A stretch of DNA of 64,000 nucleotides from Nisaea acidiphila. GTDB lineage: Bacteria > Pseudomonadota > Alphaproteobacteria > Thalassobaculales > Thalassobaculaceae. Position 1 is the stretch's first letter, and each line of letters opens with the position of its first letter. The notes beneath the pieces were generated by a model. The model was given only the letters and a program-made list of their open reading frames with translations, searched no databases and was not told the DNA's origin. The DNA lies in assembly GCF_024662015.1 (NCBI RefSeq), contig NZ_CP102480.1, positions 1,956,501-2,020,500 on the forward strand. The letters run 5' to 3'. Position numbers and translations under genes: made by a program. This document shows, piece by piece, positions 1 to 9,439 of the stretch.

Positions 1-758
1 CCATCGGTGCTCAACATCAACGCGCCGAGCACCTGCTTGTAGCGGCGCACCGGCACCGCCGTAGTGAGGATCAGCCCGCCATCCGGCATGGTGCGGACCG
101 CCCGGGCGTTCCGTCCCTGCATCGCGTCCAGCGCCTCGGGATAGTTCTCCGCGCGCTGTATCCGCTGCTCTTCATAACGCGGGAAATCCCCGCCCCGGGG
201 AAGCCAGTCCACCAACAGGTCATAGAGCCGGTCGAGCCAGCGCGACGGAGACACGCCTGACACCTCCGGCGGCGGAAGGGGGCGGATCTGCACGATCCCG
301 CCGGCGCGCCCGAAGCTGTTGCTGTCCGCCATCAGGTGGCCGTCCGGGGCGAACAGACGCAACCGCGTGCCGAACTGGTCCGAGGCGTGACGCACCATGC
401 GCCGTACCAGGTCCTTAGAGAGCTCCGTCGCCTCGGAGAACTCAGGCTCCACCGCCAGCGCGGCCACGCCCTTGGCGAAGATGCTGCCCTGGCGGGTCAG
501 CGCTTCCAGTTCCGCCTCGATGAGGCTGTCCTGGTAGCGATCCATGTAGAGCAGGCCGACAAGCGGGATCGCCACGGCGAAGAGATTGATCGCGAGGATG
601 CGGAGGGTCAGCCCCGAGACCCGCGGACGCCGGCGCGTCTCGTCCACCGCCGGTCGCTCGTGCGCGGCCGTGCCGGACTTTTCGGGAACATCAGTCACGC
701 GCAGCACTTTCCGCCAGCGCCCGAGCGCGCGGAAACCCTCCCCCCAGGACAGGCTCAT
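1..758 (-). CDS. chvG: ChvG-type sensor histidine kinase, N-terminal part (cut by window edge)
   Basis: Membrane sensor kinase expected to phosphorylate the ChvI regulator encoded just upstream; in rhizobia and relatives this pair responds to envelope and acid stress. Only the N-terminal ~252 residues are inside the window. After the start (MSLSWGEGF) come a basic cytoplasmic stretch, a hydrophobic segment around residues 48-70 ([17 protein letters not shown]) and a periplasmic sensing region containing DGHLMADSN, typical of ChvG/ExoS. The kinase domain lies outside the window. Its ATG overlaps the chvI stop in an ATGA (755-758), so the two are translationally coupled. The start has no separate strong ribosome site, consistent with coupling. 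Identification rests on family resemblance and synteny with chvI and pckA. Confidence 0.88.
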   Translation of the reverse strand, partial: MSLSWGEGFRALGRWRKVLRVTDVPEKSGTAAHERPAVDETRRRPRVSGLTLRILAINLFAVAIPLVGLLYMDRYQDSLIEAELEALTRQGSIFAKGVAALAVEPEFSEATELSKDLVRRMVRHASDQFGTRLRLFAPDGHLMADSNSFGRAGGIVQIRPLPPPEVSGVSPSRWLDRLYDLLVDWLPRGGDFPRYEEQRIQRAENYPEALDAMQGRNARAVRTMPDGGLILTTAVPVRRYKQVLGALMLSTD

Positions 759-1474
759 GCGGAGCCGGCGGGCACCAGGGCCGGATCGCGGTAGCGGTAC
801 CCGACCCCGTAAAGCGTTTCGATCTGGTCGAACTCGTCATCCACGCCCTTGAACTTCTTGCGGATGCGTTTGATGTGGCTGTCGATCGTGCGGTCGTCCA
901 CATAGACCGCATCGCCATATGCCGCATCCATCAGCTGGTCCCTGTTCTTAACATGACCGGGCCGGGTGGCGAGAGAGCGCAGGATCAGGAACTCGGTCAC
1001 GGTGAGCGGCACCGGCCGTCCCTTCCAGGCGCAGAGATGGCGAGAGCCGTCCATCATCAGGTCGCCGCGCGAGAGCACGGCCTCGCTGGTCGGGTTGGCC
1101 TCGTCCTGGGCCAGTTCCTGGCGGCGCAGCAAGGCGCGGATACGTTCGATCAGCAGGCGCTGGGAGAACGGCTTGGTGATGTAGTCGTCGGCGCCCATCT
1201 TGAGGCCGAGCACCTCGTCCAGCTCGTCGTCCTTCGAAGTCAGGAAGATGACAGGCAGGGCGCTCTGGCGCCGCAGCCGGGCGAGCAATTCCATCCCGTC
1301 CATCCGCGGCATCTTGATGTCGAGCACCGCGAGATCGACGGGGCGCTGGGTCAGTCCCCTGAGTGCCTCCTCGCCATCCTTGAAAGTGCGCACCTCAAAG
1401 CCTTCGGCCTCAAGCGCGATGGAAACAGAGGTAATGATGTTCTGATCGTCGTCGACGAGTGCGATGGTGCTCAT
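755..1474 (-). CDS. chvI: ChvI-type response regulator (OmpR/PhoB family)
   Basis: Two-component response regulator of 239 residues, partner of ChvG. The N-terminal receiver domain has the acidic pocket (ALVDDDQ), the phospho-acceptor aspartate in LDIKMP and the conserved lysine in ITKPF. The C-terminal winged helix has the OmpR-type ending ([12 protein letters not shown]...GVGYRYRDP). The open frame extends upstream, but the ATG at 1474 is preferred: it begins the receiver domain directly and is preceded by GGAAAGGA at a normal distance. Family length is about 240 residues, which agrees. In rhizobia ChvI controls envelope, exopolysaccharide and carbon-metabolism genes and often sits near pckA, as here. 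Confidence 0.93.
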   Translation of the reverse strand: MSTIALVDDDQNIITSVSIALEAEGFEVRTFKDGEEALRGLTQRPVDLAVLDIKMPRMDGMELLARLRRQSALPVIFLTSKDDELDEVLGLKMGADDYITKPFSQRLLIERIRALLRRQELAQDEANPTSEAVLSRGDLMMDGSRHLCAWKGRPVPLTVTEFLILRSLATRPGHVKNRDQLMDAAYGDAVYVDDRTIDSHIKRIRKKFKGVDDEFDQIETLYGVGYRYRDPALVPAGSA

Positions 1475-1745
1475 AACGCGATTCCTTTCCGCCGCCGGGC
1501 GGCGCCCCCAATTCTGCACCGAACCCGCCCGCGGGACCAGCCGGCGTGCAAGGTGCCTTAATCTCCGGAATTCTCAATGATGTCGGAATGAGGCGAAGCT
1601 GTGACAAGCTTTGGGCATTGTTTCGGCGACAAAGGGCGGATCCCGATTTCCGTCGGGACTCGCTGCCTAGGCCTCCACTCTTGAAACGTCCACCCGCTTC
1701 GCTATTGATTTCGCCAGGCACACCACACTGGAGGGGACCGAGCCC

Positions 1746-2483
1746 ATGAGCGATACCGAGAAACAGGAACCTGCTCCCGGCGTACAGATACGCGGTCTGA
1801 TGCGCAGCCTGGATCGCGCGACGCTCGCGACCGGCATGGCCGGGGAAGATTTCTGGCCCTATGCCTCTCTGGTCATGGTCGCGGTCGATCAGGACGGCAG
1901 CCCGCTGATGCTGCTCTCGGATCTCGCGGAACATACAAAAAACCTGAAGGAGGACCCGCGGGTCTCGCTGCTGTTCGACGGGACCGGCGGTTATGACGAG
2001 CCGCTGACGGGTCCGCGCGCCACCGTGCTCGGACAGGCCGCCAGGATCGATGACGGGAGGCTGGCCGAGCGCTATCTCCGCCGCCATCCCTCAGCCCGCA
2101 TGTTCGCCTCCTTCAAGGACTTCGGCTTCTACCGGGTCGAGGTCGAGCGGGCCCATATCGTTGCCGGTTTCGGACGTATTCACTGGGTCGAGGCGGCTGA
2201 CATTCTCGCCCGTCGCTCGGAAGCCCTGGAGGCTGCGGAGGCGGGCATCGTCTCCCACATGAACGCGGACCATGCCGATGCGAACCAGCTCTATGCCTCT
2301 GTTCTTCTGGGTCTTTCGGGGGAAGGCTGGGAGATGACCGGCTGCGATACGGAAGGCTGCGATCTGCGCCTCGGCGGCTCCGTCGCCCGGCTCGATTACG
2401 ATGCGCCGGTCAAGGATGCAGAAGAGAGCCGCAAGGCGCTCGTCGCCCTCGTCAAGCGGGCGCGGCAGAGTGCCGCGGTTTAG
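1746..2483 (+). CDS. HugZ-like pyridoxamine-5'-phosphate-oxidase-fold protein with DUF2470 tail
   Basis: Protein of 245 residues with two parts. Residues 1-150 form a split-barrel flavin-binding-like domain (ATLATGM...PYASLVMVAVDQDGSPLMLLSDLAEHT). Residues 160-240 form a DUF2470 domain (SHMNADHADANQLYA) with the His/Asp cluster seen in heme-utilisation HugZ/HutZ proteins. Family members bind heme or flavin, and some degrade heme; the substrate here is not known. It is divergent from chvI and starts after a GGAGGGG site. It sits between chvI and pckA, which are often direct neighbours in alphaproteobacteria. Alternative reading: a general FMN-binding oxidoreductase. Confidence 0.8.
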   Translation: MSDTEKQEPAPGVQIRGLMRSLDRATLATGMAGEDFWPYASLVMVAVDQDGSPLMLLSDLAEHTKNLKEDPRVSLLFDGTGGYDEPLTGPRATVLGQAARIDDGRLAERYLRRHPSARMFASFKDFGFYRVEVERAHIVAGFGRIHWVEAADILARRSEALEAAEAGIVSHMNADHADANQLYASVLLGLSGEGWEMTGCDTEGCDLRLGGSVARLDYDAPVKDAEESRKALVALVKRARQSAAV

Positions 2484-2634
2484 TGAGACGTTTTTTCACG
2501 GAATGGGCCCGTCGGGCGGTTGCATTCACCGAAACAGACTCGTAACAATCTCCGACCCAAGCGGAGCGGAACCGCAGAAAAGAGTCGCAATTTCCGCGCG
2601 GAGTTACTGAAGCTAGATCGAGGAAACGAGTCTC

Positions 2635-4239
2635 ATGGGCCAGGAACGATCCGCCAAGGATCTGGAACAGCACGGGCTGTTCAATCTCGGAACCGCCTAC
2701 TGGAACCTCTCCGTGGCGGAACTCTACGAACATGCGATCCGCAACGACGAGGGCCAGATCGTCCCCGGAGGCGCGCTCGCGGTCGAGACCGGCAAGCATA
2801 CCGGCCGCTCTCCCAAGGACAAATTCATCGTCGACACCCCGTCGATCCACGACCAGATCAACTGGGGCAATGTCAACCGGCCCTGCACGCCGGAGCTGTT
2901 CGACGAGATGCACCGGCGCCTGACCGGCTACATGCAGAACCGTGACTGCTACGTGCTCGACTGCTTCGCCGGCGCCGACGAGGATTACCGGCTGCCGGTC
3001 CGGGTCGTCACCGAGACCGCCTGGCACAATCTCTTCGCCAAGAACATGTTCCGCCGCCCGGAACCTGCCGATCTCAAAGGTTTCGAACCGCAATTCACAG
3101 TGCTTCAGGCCCCCGGCCTGCAAGCCGGGGGCGAGGCCGACGGCCTCAATTCCGAGACCTTCATCCTGGTCAATTTCGACAAGCGCCTCGTCATCATCGG
3201 CGGCAGCTGGTACGCGGGCGAGATCAAGAAGTCGATCTTCGGCATCCTGAACCACATGCTGCCCGACGCCGGGGTCATGCCGATGCACTGCTCGGCCAAT
3301 GTCTCCGAGAACGGAGAGAGCGCGATCTATTTCGGACTTTCCGGTACCGGCAAGACGACGCTCTCCTCGGACGGCACCCGCATCCTGCTGGGCGACGACG
3401 AACATGGCTGGTCCGACAAGGGCATCTTCAATTTCGAGGGCGGCTGCTACGCCAAGGTGATCCGGCTCTCCGAAGAAGCGGAGCCGGAGATCTACGACGC
3501 CTCGCAACGTTTCGGCACCGTGTTGGAAAACGTCGTCTATCACCCGGATACGCGGGAGATCGATTTCGACGACGGCTCGCTGACCGAGAACAGCCGCTCC
3601 TGCTATCCGATCGATTACATCCCGAACACGGATCTTTCCGGCACGGCCGCCCATCCGAAGCACATCATGATGCTGACGGCCGACGCGTTCGGCGTCCTGC
3701 CGCCGATCTCAAAGCTGACGCCGGAACAGGCGATGTACCATTTCCTCTCCGGTTACACGGCCCGTGTCGCCGGCACGGAAAAGGGTCTCGGCAACGATCC
3801 GCAGGCAACCTTCTCGACCTGCTTCGGCGCCCCTTTCATGCCGCGTCATCCGAGCGTCTACGGCGAGATGCTGCGGGAACGCATCGCCAAGCACGGCGCG
3901 ACCTGCTGGCTGGTCAACACGGGCTGGCAGGGCGGCACCGCCGGCATGGGCGCTCAGCGCATGCAGATCGCTTTCACCCGCGCCATGGTCCGCGCCGCGC
4001 TCGCCGGAAAGCTGGACGACGTGCCGGTGAAGCAGGAACCGCATTTCGGCCTCTACATCCCGGAAAGCTGCCCGGGCGTACCCGCCGAGGTGCTCGACCC
4101 GCGCAATAGCTGGTCGGACAAGGCAGCCTACGATGCCACCGCGTCGGATCTCCGCGCACGGTTCCAGGAGAATTTCCGGCAGTTCGAGGAGTATGTCGAA
4201 GCCGCGGTGATCGAGGCCGGGGTCAAGGCCGCCGCCTGA
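2635..4239 (+). CDS. pckA: phosphoenolpyruvate carboxykinase (ATP)
   Basis: Catalyses oxaloacetate + ATP to phosphoenolpyruvate + CO2, the entry step of gluconeogenesis in the cytosol. At 534 residues it is the normal length for the ATP-dependent family. Visible motifs: substrate-binding HTGRSPKDKF near residue 55, the kinase-1a P-loop GLSGTGKTTLS around 234-244, the metal-binding LLGDDEHGW region just after it, and the late NTGWQGG motif. The ATG at 2635 follows an AGGAAA site. It is followed by a clear hairpin terminator, so the gene ends its transcript. The neighbouring chvG/chvI pair is the usual context in rhizobia-like genomes. Confidence 0.97.
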   Translation: MGQERSAKDLEQHGLFNLGTAYWNLSVAELYEHAIRNDEGQIVPGGALAVETGKHTGRSPKDKFIVDTPSIHDQINWGNVNRPCTPELFDEMHRRLTGYMQNRDCYVLDCFAGADEDYRLPVRVVTETAWHNLFAKNMFRRPEPADLKGFEPQFTVLQAPGLQAGGEADGLNSETFILVNFDKRLVIIGGSWYAGEIKKSIFGILNHMLPDAGVMPMHCSANVSENGESAIYFGLSGTGKTTLSSDGTRILLGDDEHGWSDKGIFNFEGGCYAKVIRLSEEAEPEIYDASQRFGTVLENVVYHPDTREIDFDDGSLTENSRSCYPIDYIPNTDLSGTAAHPKHIMMLTADAFGVLPPISKLTPEQAMYHFLSGYTARVAGTEKGLGNDPQATFSTCFGAPFMPRHPSVYGEMLRERIAKHGATCWLVNTGWQGGTAGMGAQRMQIAFTRAMVRAALAGKLDDVPVKQEPHFGLYIPESCPGVPAEVLDPRNSWSDKAAYDATASDLRARFQENFRQFEEYVEAAVIEAGVKAAA

Positions 4240-4262
4240 CCCGCTCTCCGGTAAAGAATGCG

Positions 4263-4290
4263 AAAGGCCGCCCCCGGGCGGCCTTTTGTT
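4263..4290 (+). terminator. Rho-independent terminator of pckA
   Basis: A 10-bp perfect stem AAAGGCCGCC / GGCGGCCTTT (4263-4272 and 4277-4286) with a CCCG loop, followed by TTGTT. It begins 24 bp after the pckA stop codon. Confidence 0.9.
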
Positions 4291-4312
4291 CTTCCAGCCT
4301 CCCAAAAAGCTT

Positions 4313-4397
4313 CGTCATCCCGGGCCTGATCCGGGATCTTGTGCAGTCAGCCTCAACTCCGACCCCGAAAGATCCCGGCTCTGCGGCCGGGATGACG
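4313..4397. repeat. Intergenic palindromic repeat element
   Basis: An 85-bp unit with inverted ends CGTCATCCCGG (4313-4323) and CCGGGATGACG (4387-4397), and an inner pair around GATCCGGGATC and GATCCCGG. Elements with GTCATCCCGG ends are widely dispersed in intergenic DNA of alphaproteobacteria. I saw only this copy in the window. It is non-coding and lies between the pckA terminator and the next gene. Confidence 0.6.
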
Positions 4398-4485
4398 GCT
4401 GGCAGGCTAACGCGACATCCCGTCCCTACGCTCCACCCATATCCATTCCCATATGCAATGAAAGCAACGGACCGGAGACCCCGCA

Positions 4486-4860
4486 ATGATCAGCATCACC
4501 AAACCCGCTCCCAACCGCATCGATATGGAGTTCAAGGGCGAGAGCATCGACGAGGAGACGATGCGGAGCGCGATCGAGCAACTCATCGAACTCGCCAAGG
4601 ATATCGAACATGGCCGGTTGCTCTACCGGCTGCACCACTTTCCCTGGCCGAGCCTTGCGGCCGTCGGCGTCAAGCTCGGACACCTGCCGGAACTCTTCAA
4701 GATGCTCGGCCGCTTCGACCGCTGCGCCGTCCTCAGCGACGAAAGCTGGCTGCGCACCGCGTCCGATATAGAGGGCGCGCTGATCCCGGGGCTCGAAATC
4801 AAGGGGTTCAGGTTGGACGAGGCTGCGGAAGCAGAGACGTGGCTAGCCAGCGAAGATTGA
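4486..4860 (+). CDS. SpoIIAA-like / STAS-fold protein
   Basis: Soluble protein of 124 residues resembling the SpoIIAA-like (DUF3478) family: an N-terminal strand set (MISITKPAPNRIDMEFKGE), an alternating alpha/beta body and a C-terminal FRLDEAAEAETWLASED ending of the kind seen in this family (residues that position a terminal helix). The family has the STAS/CRAL-TRIO-like fold and unknown physiological role. It is a single gene converging on the acetyltransferase gene that follows. The ATG at 4486 is preceded by GGAGACCCCGCA. Confidence 0.75.
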   Translation: MISITKPAPNRIDMEFKGESIDEETMRSAIEQLIELAKDIEHGRLLYRLHHFPWPSLAAVGVKLGHLPELFKMLGRFDRCAVLSDESWLRTASDIEGALIPGLEIKGFRLDEAAEAETWLASED

Positions 4861-4876
4861 CCGCACGGGCTGAGAC

Positions 4877-5404
4877 CTATCGCTCCAGCTTCTTCTCGAA
4901 CACGTGCGTCGCGACCTTGTAACCGAGGATGTCGGTGTCGATCCGGCCGGTTTCCTCGTAGCCCATGGCACGGTAAAACACCGCCGCGCGGGCGTTGAAG
5001 ACGTCGCATTCGACATAGACGGCCGTGTGACCGGCTTTCCGGATCTCCGCCTCCGCATCCTCCAGCAACGCTCGACCGACGCCGCGGTGCTGGTAGTCGG
5101 GCAGGATCTGGATGGTCTTGATCTGCCGCTCGATCAGGAACGAGAAACCAACCACGCCGGTCTTACCGTCGTCGGCGTCCGCAACCCTGCAAGTCTGCCA
5201 GGCATGGTCGACGAAGGCCTGCCCCAGATTTTCGTTCCTGTACCGCGCGGGCACAGCCGGCGGCATGAACGGCATCCAGGTCGCTTCCCAACATTGGTCC
5301 ATGATCTCGACCATGCGCGGCTTGTCCCGTTCTTCCGCCTGGCGGGCTGTGACGGCAAGGGGCTTCGCTTTCGGCTTCTGCTTCGGTCTCGGCAGTTGGC
5401 TCAT
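4877..5404 (-). CDS. GNAT-family N-acetyltransferase
   Basis: Predicted acyl-CoA-dependent N-acetyltransferase of 175 residues. The acetyl-CoA binding signature is clear (ILPDYQHRGVGRALLEDAE, the R/Q-x-x-G-x-G/A motif), followed by the typical NARAAVFYRAMGYEETGR block. The N-terminus is a basic, proline/lysine-rich tail (MSQLPRPKQKPKAK) that is not part of the fold. Substrate unknown. The start overlaps the stop of the upstream VOC gene in an ATGA (5401-5404), so the two form an operon. Confidence 0.87.
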   Translation of the reverse strand: MSQLPRPKQKPKAKPLAVTARQAEERDKPRMVEIMDQCWEATWMPFMPPAVPARYRNENLGQAFVDHAWQTCRVADADDGKTGVVGFSFLIERQIKTIQILPDYQHRGVGRALLEDAEAEIRKAGHTAVYVECDVFNARAAVFYRAMGYEETGRIDTDILGYKVATHVFEKKLER

Positions 5405-5787
5405 TGTGCCTCCCGATTGTGACAGACCGCCTGCAGCTTGTTGCCGTCCGGGTCGCGGACATAACAGGCGTAGTAATTCCGGTGATAGTGCGGCCGCAAG
5501 CCGGGTGCGCCCTCGTCGCTGCCGCCATGGGCGAGCGCCGCTTCGTAGAAAGCCCGGACCGCGGCCCGGTCCGGCGCGAGGAAAGCGATGTGGCTGCCGT
5601 TGCCGACACTCGCCGGCTTGCCGTCGTAGGGATACATCACCCAGGTCTGGTTTCCCTTGGGCTCTCCGTATCCGGCATATCCCTCGCGCGAATAAAATCG
5701 TCCGATCTCGAGCGTCGCGAAGACCGCATCGTAAAAGGCCGTCGCGGCAGCGAAGTCGTTCGTCCCGAGAGTAACGTGACTGAACAT
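5401..5787 (-). CDS. VOC-family (glyoxalase/bleomycin-resistance fold) protein
   Basis: Small metalloenzyme-like protein of 128 residues with the vicinal-oxygen-chelate fold: MFSHVTLGTNDFAAATAFYDAVF at the N-terminus, IAFLAPDRAAVRAFYEAALAHGG in the middle, and YYACYVRDPDGNKLQAVCH at the C-terminus, giving the paired beta-alpha-beta-beta-beta modules. The frame extends upstream into polA, but the ATG at 5787 matches the fold start and has GGAG before it. It lies 13 bp after polA on the same strand and overlaps the acetyltransferase by 4 bp. Substrate unknown. Confidence 0.85.
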   Translation of the reverse strand: MFSHVTLGTNDFAAATAFYDAVFATLEIGRFYSREGYAGYGEPKGNQTWVMYPYDGKPASVGNGSHIAFLAPDRAAVRAFYEAALAHGGSDEGAPGLRPHYHRNYYACYVRDPDGNKLQAVCHNREAQ

Positions 5788-5800
5788 CCCCGCCCCGCTC

Positions 5801-8638
5801 CTAATGCGCCTCGGCCCAGCTGTCTCCGGTGCCGGCATCGGCGACAAGCGGCACCGAGAGCTCGACGACAGGCTCCGCCGCACTCTCCATCACCCGGCGC
5901 ACAACCTCCGTGGTCTTTTCGATCTCCGCCTCCGGCACCTCGAACAAGAGTTCGTCATGCACCTGGAGCAGCATCTTCGCTGCCAGCCCCGCGTCCGCCA
6001 AAGCCGGATTGATACGGACCATCGCCCGCTTGATGACGTCGGCGGCCGAGCCCTGGATCGGCGCGTTGATCGCCGCCCGTTCCGAGAAGGCGCGGCGCGC
6101 CGGATTGTTGTCCTTGATCCCCGGAATATGCACCCGGCGCCCGAAGATCGTGGTGACGTAGCCGGTCTCCCGCGCCGCCGCCTTGGTCTCGTTCATGTAG
6201 TCGCGGATGCCGGGGAAGCGCTCGAAATAGGCGTCGATATATTTCTTCGCCACGCCCGGCTCGGTGCCGATCTGGCGCGCCAGTCCGAAGGCAGAGATGC
6301 CGTAGATGATGCCGAAATTGATCGCCTTGGCATTGCGCCGCGTGATCGGGTCCATCTCCGCGAGCGGCACGCCGAAGACCTCCGAGGCGGTCTGGGCGTG
6401 AATGTCGATGCCGTCGCGGAAGGCCTGTTTCAGGCTTTCGATATTGGCGATATGGGCGACGAGGCGCAGCTCGATCTGGGAATAGTCGACCGCCAGCAGT
6501 TTGTTGCCCGGCTCGGCGACAAAGGCGGTGCGGATCTTGCGCCCCTCCTCGGAGCGGATCGGGATGTTCTGCAGGTTGGGATCGTTCGAGCTGAGCCGTC
6601 CAGTACTCGCCCCGGTCATCGAGTAGGAGGTGTGGATACGCCCGGTCTCGGGGTTGATCGCCTCTACGAGTGCATCCGTATAGGTCGATTTCAGTTTCGA
6701 GAGCTGGCGCCAGTCGAGCACCCGGGCCGGCAGGTCGTGCCCCTGGGCGGCAAGATCCTCAAGGATCTCGGCGCCGGTCGCATAGGCGCCGGTCTTGCCC
6801 TTCTTGCCGCCCGGAAGGCCCATCCTGTCGAACAGGATCTCCCCCAGCTGCTTCGGCGAACCGATATTGAACTCCTCACCCGCCAGCTTGTGGATCTCCA
6901 CCGCGAGCTCGTCGAGCCGCTTCTCGAAATCCTTCGACATGTCACGCAGGATCTGGGGATCGACCTTGATACCCGCCTTCTCCATCCGAGTGAGCACGGG
7001 GATGAGCGGCCGCTCCAGCGTCTCGTAGACGGTCAGCAGACCCGCCTTGGGCAGCTCCGGGCGCAGCGTGCGGTGCAGGCGGACGGTCATGTCCGCATCC
7101 TCGGCCGCGTAGTCCAGTGCCTTGTCCAGCGCCACCGCCGAGAACGGGATCTGCGTCTTCCCCTTTCCGCAGACATCGGCGAACTTGATGTTTGTATGGC
7201 CGAAATGCAGCTCCGAGAGCTCGTCGAGACCATGTCCGTGCAACCCGCCCTCAAGCACATAAGACATGCACATCGTGTCGTCGACCGGCGTCACGTTCAC
7301 ACCGCCATTGGCCCCGCGCGCCAGCACGAGCAGGTCGTACTTCGCGTTGTGCAGTACTTTCAGAACCGAAGGGTCCTCGAAGAGCGGTTTCAGCAGTCCG
7401 AGGGCCTTGTCGCGCGGGATCTGTTTCGGCCCGTCGCCGTTTCCGCTGTCGCCGAGCAGACTGCCCTGCGCCTCGCCGTCGGTATGGCCGAGCGGGATGT
7501 AGCAGGCCTTGCCCGGCACCACGCTCATCGAAACGCCGACGAGCTCCGCCCGCATCGCGTTCAGGGACGAGGTTTCCGTGTCGACGGCCACGGTGCCTTC
7601 GGCCCGCGCCAAGGCGATCCAGCGTTCGAGATCCGCGATCTCCTGCACCAGTTCGTAAGCGACATCACCCTCCGGGCTGGGCGAACCGACCGAACCCTCT
7701 ACCGGACCGCCGCCGGCGGACGCCGCGCCGCCGTCGGAGAGCTCCGCCTCGAAGCGCGCGATCAGCCGTTTGAACTCCATTTCCTTGAGAAATGAGAGCA
7801 CGGTGGCGTCGTCCGGATCCTCCACCGTCAGCCGCTCAAGCGGCTCTTCCACGCTGACATCGTCCTTGAGCCGCACCAGCTCGCGGGAGATCCGGGCCTG
7901 CTCGGCGAACTCGATCAGGTTCTGCCGCCGCTTCGGCTGCTTGATCTCCTCCGCCCGCGCAAGGAGCGTGTCGAGATCGCCGTACTCGTTGATCAGCTGC
8001 GCCGCTGTCTTGATACCGATACCCGGCACGCCCGGCACATTGTCGACGCTGTCGCCGGCGAGCGACTGAACGTCGACGACCTTCTCCGGCCCGACGCCGA
8101 ATTTCTCGAACACCTCGTCGCGGCCGATCGCCCGGTTTTTCATCGGGTCGTACATGTCGACCCCGTCGTCGACGAGCTGCATCAGGTCCTTGTCGGAGGA
8201 GACGATGGTGACCCGCATCCCCTTCTCCTTCGCCTGCCTGGCGTAGGTTGCGATCAGGTCGTCGGCCTCGTAGCCCTCCATCTCCAGGCACGGCACGTTG
8301 AAAGCCCGGACGGCGTCGCGGATCAGCGAGAATTGCGGGCGCAGATCCTCCGGCGGCTCGTCCCGGTTGGCTTTGTAGTCGGCGAAGATCTCGTTCCGGA
8401 AAGTGAGCCGCTTGGTATCGAAGATCACCGCGACATGGTCGGCCTCGATATCCTCCACCAGCTTCAGCAGCATGTTGGTGAAGCCGAAGACCGCGTTGGT
8501 CGGCGTGCCGTCCGACCGGTTCATCGACGGCAGCGCGTGAAAGGCGCGGAAGATATAACCGGAGCCGTCGACCAGATAGAGATGATTGTCGCCGTTCGAG
8601 GCGGCGGTCTGATCTTCGGGGATGGCGAGATCGGTCAT
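5801..8638 (-). CDS. polA: DNA polymerase I
   Basis: Repair and Okazaki-fragment-processing polymerase of 945 residues. In order: 5'-nuclease domain (YLVDGSGYIFRAFHALP, then the VSSDKDLMQLV metal site and the helix-hairpin-helix GDSVDNVPGVPGIG); a 3'-5' exonuclease domain that keeps its acidic residues (VAVDTETSSLNA, DYAAEDADMT), so proofreading is probably active; and the polymerase domain with motif A (AVDYSQIELR), motif B (RRNAKAINFGIIYG) and motif C (QVHDELLFEVP). Length and order are standard for alphaproteobacterial PolA. It heads the polA-VOC-GNAT strand group. Confidence 0.97.
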   Translation of the reverse strand: MTDLAIPEDQTAASNGDNHLYLVDGSGYIFRAFHALPSMNRSDGTPTNAVFGFTNMLLKLVEDIEADHVAVIFDTKRLTFRNEIFADYKANRDEPPEDLRPQFSLIRDAVRAFNVPCLEMEGYEADDLIATYARQAKEKGMRVTIVSSDKDLMQLVDDGVDMYDPMKNRAIGRDEVFEKFGVGPEKVVDVQSLAGDSVDNVPGVPGIGIKTAAQLINEYGDLDTLLARAEEIKQPKRRQNLIEFAEQARISRELVRLKDDVSVEEPLERLTVEDPDDATVLSFLKEMEFKRLIARFEAELSDGGAASAGGGPVEGSVGSPSPEGDVAYELVQEIADLERWIALARAEGTVAVDTETSSLNAMRAELVGVSMSVVPGKACYIPLGHTDGEAQGSLLGDSGNGDGPKQIPRDKALGLLKPLFEDPSVLKVLHNAKYDLLVLARGANGGVNVTPVDDTMCMSYVLEGGLHGHGLDELSELHFGHTNIKFADVCGKGKTQIPFSAVALDKALDYAAEDADMTVRLHRTLRPELPKAGLLTVYETLERPLIPVLTRMEKAGIKVDPQILRDMSKDFEKRLDELAVEIHKLAGEEFNIGSPKQLGEILFDRMGLPGGKKGKTGAYATGAEILEDLAAQGHDLPARVLDWRQLSKLKSTYTDALVEAINPETGRIHTSYSMTGASTGRLSSNDPNLQNIPIRSEEGRKIRTAFVAEPGNKLLAVDYSQIELRLVAHIANIESLKQAFRDGIDIHAQTASEVFGVPLAEMDPITRRNAKAINFGIIYGISAFGLARQIGTEPGVAKKYIDAYFERFPGIRDYMNETKAAARETGYVTTIFGRRVHIPGIKDNNPARRAFSERAAINAPIQGSAADVIKRAMVRINPALADAGLAAKMLLQVHDELLFEVPEAEIEKTTEVVRRVMESAAEPVVELSVPLVADAGTGDSWAEAH

Positions 8639-8818
8639 GGATGCGGTCCAGCTGAGGGTCGGGGGAACCTTGGGCGGAGTCTAACCACCGGACGATCCAT
8701 GACAAGCGAATTGGAGCGTTCGCGGACCGCGGTACATTGAACCCGCCCCGGCAGCGCTGTAATAAGCCTTATTGCCGCGAACGTGAGCGGCTTCAGGGCG
8801 AACCGGACGACGCACCCC

Positions 8819-9439
8819 ATGTTCACAGCACTCCATGTCGGCTGCGGCCGACAGAGCACAGAAATTCTTCCGGCTTTCGATTGGGGCGGGAGCTGGAAAG
8901 AAGTGCGCGTCGATATCGATCCGGCCGTGAGCCCGGATATCGTCGACGACATATCCAGCCTATCGAGCGTGCCCGACGGCTCGGCGCATATGCTGTTCTC
9001 GAAGCACAATATCGAGCATCTCGACTATCACCAGGTCCCCTCTTGCTTCGCGAACTTCCATCGGGTGCTGGACGACACCGGATTTGCGATCCTGCGAACG
9101 CCTGACCTGAAACTGATCTGCGAATCGATCCTCGAGAACGGGCCGGAAGCGGTGCACCATCACAGCCTCATCGAAGGCCAGATGCGTGCCGTGAAACTGC
9201 TCGACATGCTGTTCGGCGCGAGCTGGGCGATCGAGGAAGGCAATCACTTCATGGCGCACCGGACGGCGTTCACGGCGGAAAGCCTAAGGGCGAAACTCTA
9301 CGACGGCGGCTTCGAGCACGTGCAGGTATTCACCGATGCCAGGATCTTCGAGCTACGGGCGATCGCACTTAAAAAGGTTCAGGGGAATGTCTTCTGGCAG
9401 GAAACCGGCCAGACACCTCCGGCGCACGGCGTCGCCTAA
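8819..9439 (+). CDS. SAM-dependent methyltransferase-like protein
   Basis: About 206 residues. The N-terminus LHVGCGRQSTEILPAF resembles the class I methyltransferase glycine motif, followed by VRVDIDPAVSPDIVDDI (acidic ribose-binding position) and KHNIEHLDYHQ, as in small SAM-methyltransferases linked to surface-sugar or lipid pathways. Substrate unknown. The frame also allows a GTG start at 8783; the ATG at 8819 is chosen because the fold starts there, but neither has a convincing ribosome site. The stop overlaps the convergent zinc-finger gene by four bases. Confidence 0.72.
   Translation: MFTALHVGCGRQSTEILPAFDWGGSWKEVRVDIDPAVSPDIVDDISSLSSVPDGSAHMLFSKHNIEHLDYHQVPSCFANFHRVLDDTGFAILRTPDLKLICESILENGPEAVHHHSLIEGQMRAVKLLDMLFGASWAIEEGNHFMAHRTAFTAESLRAKLYDGGFEHVQVFTDARIFELRAIALKKVQGNVFWQETGQTPPAHGVA

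Noticed and set aside
1520-1745. GTGACAAG and GCGACAAAG as ChvI binding repeats upstream of chvI
   Set aside because: Only two loose matches with no trustworthy consensus to compare.
5804-7795. Long plus-strand open frame opposite polA
   Set aside because: Shadow of a GC-rich coding sequence: arginine/leucine-rich, no domain, while the minus strand carries a textbook DNA polymerase I.
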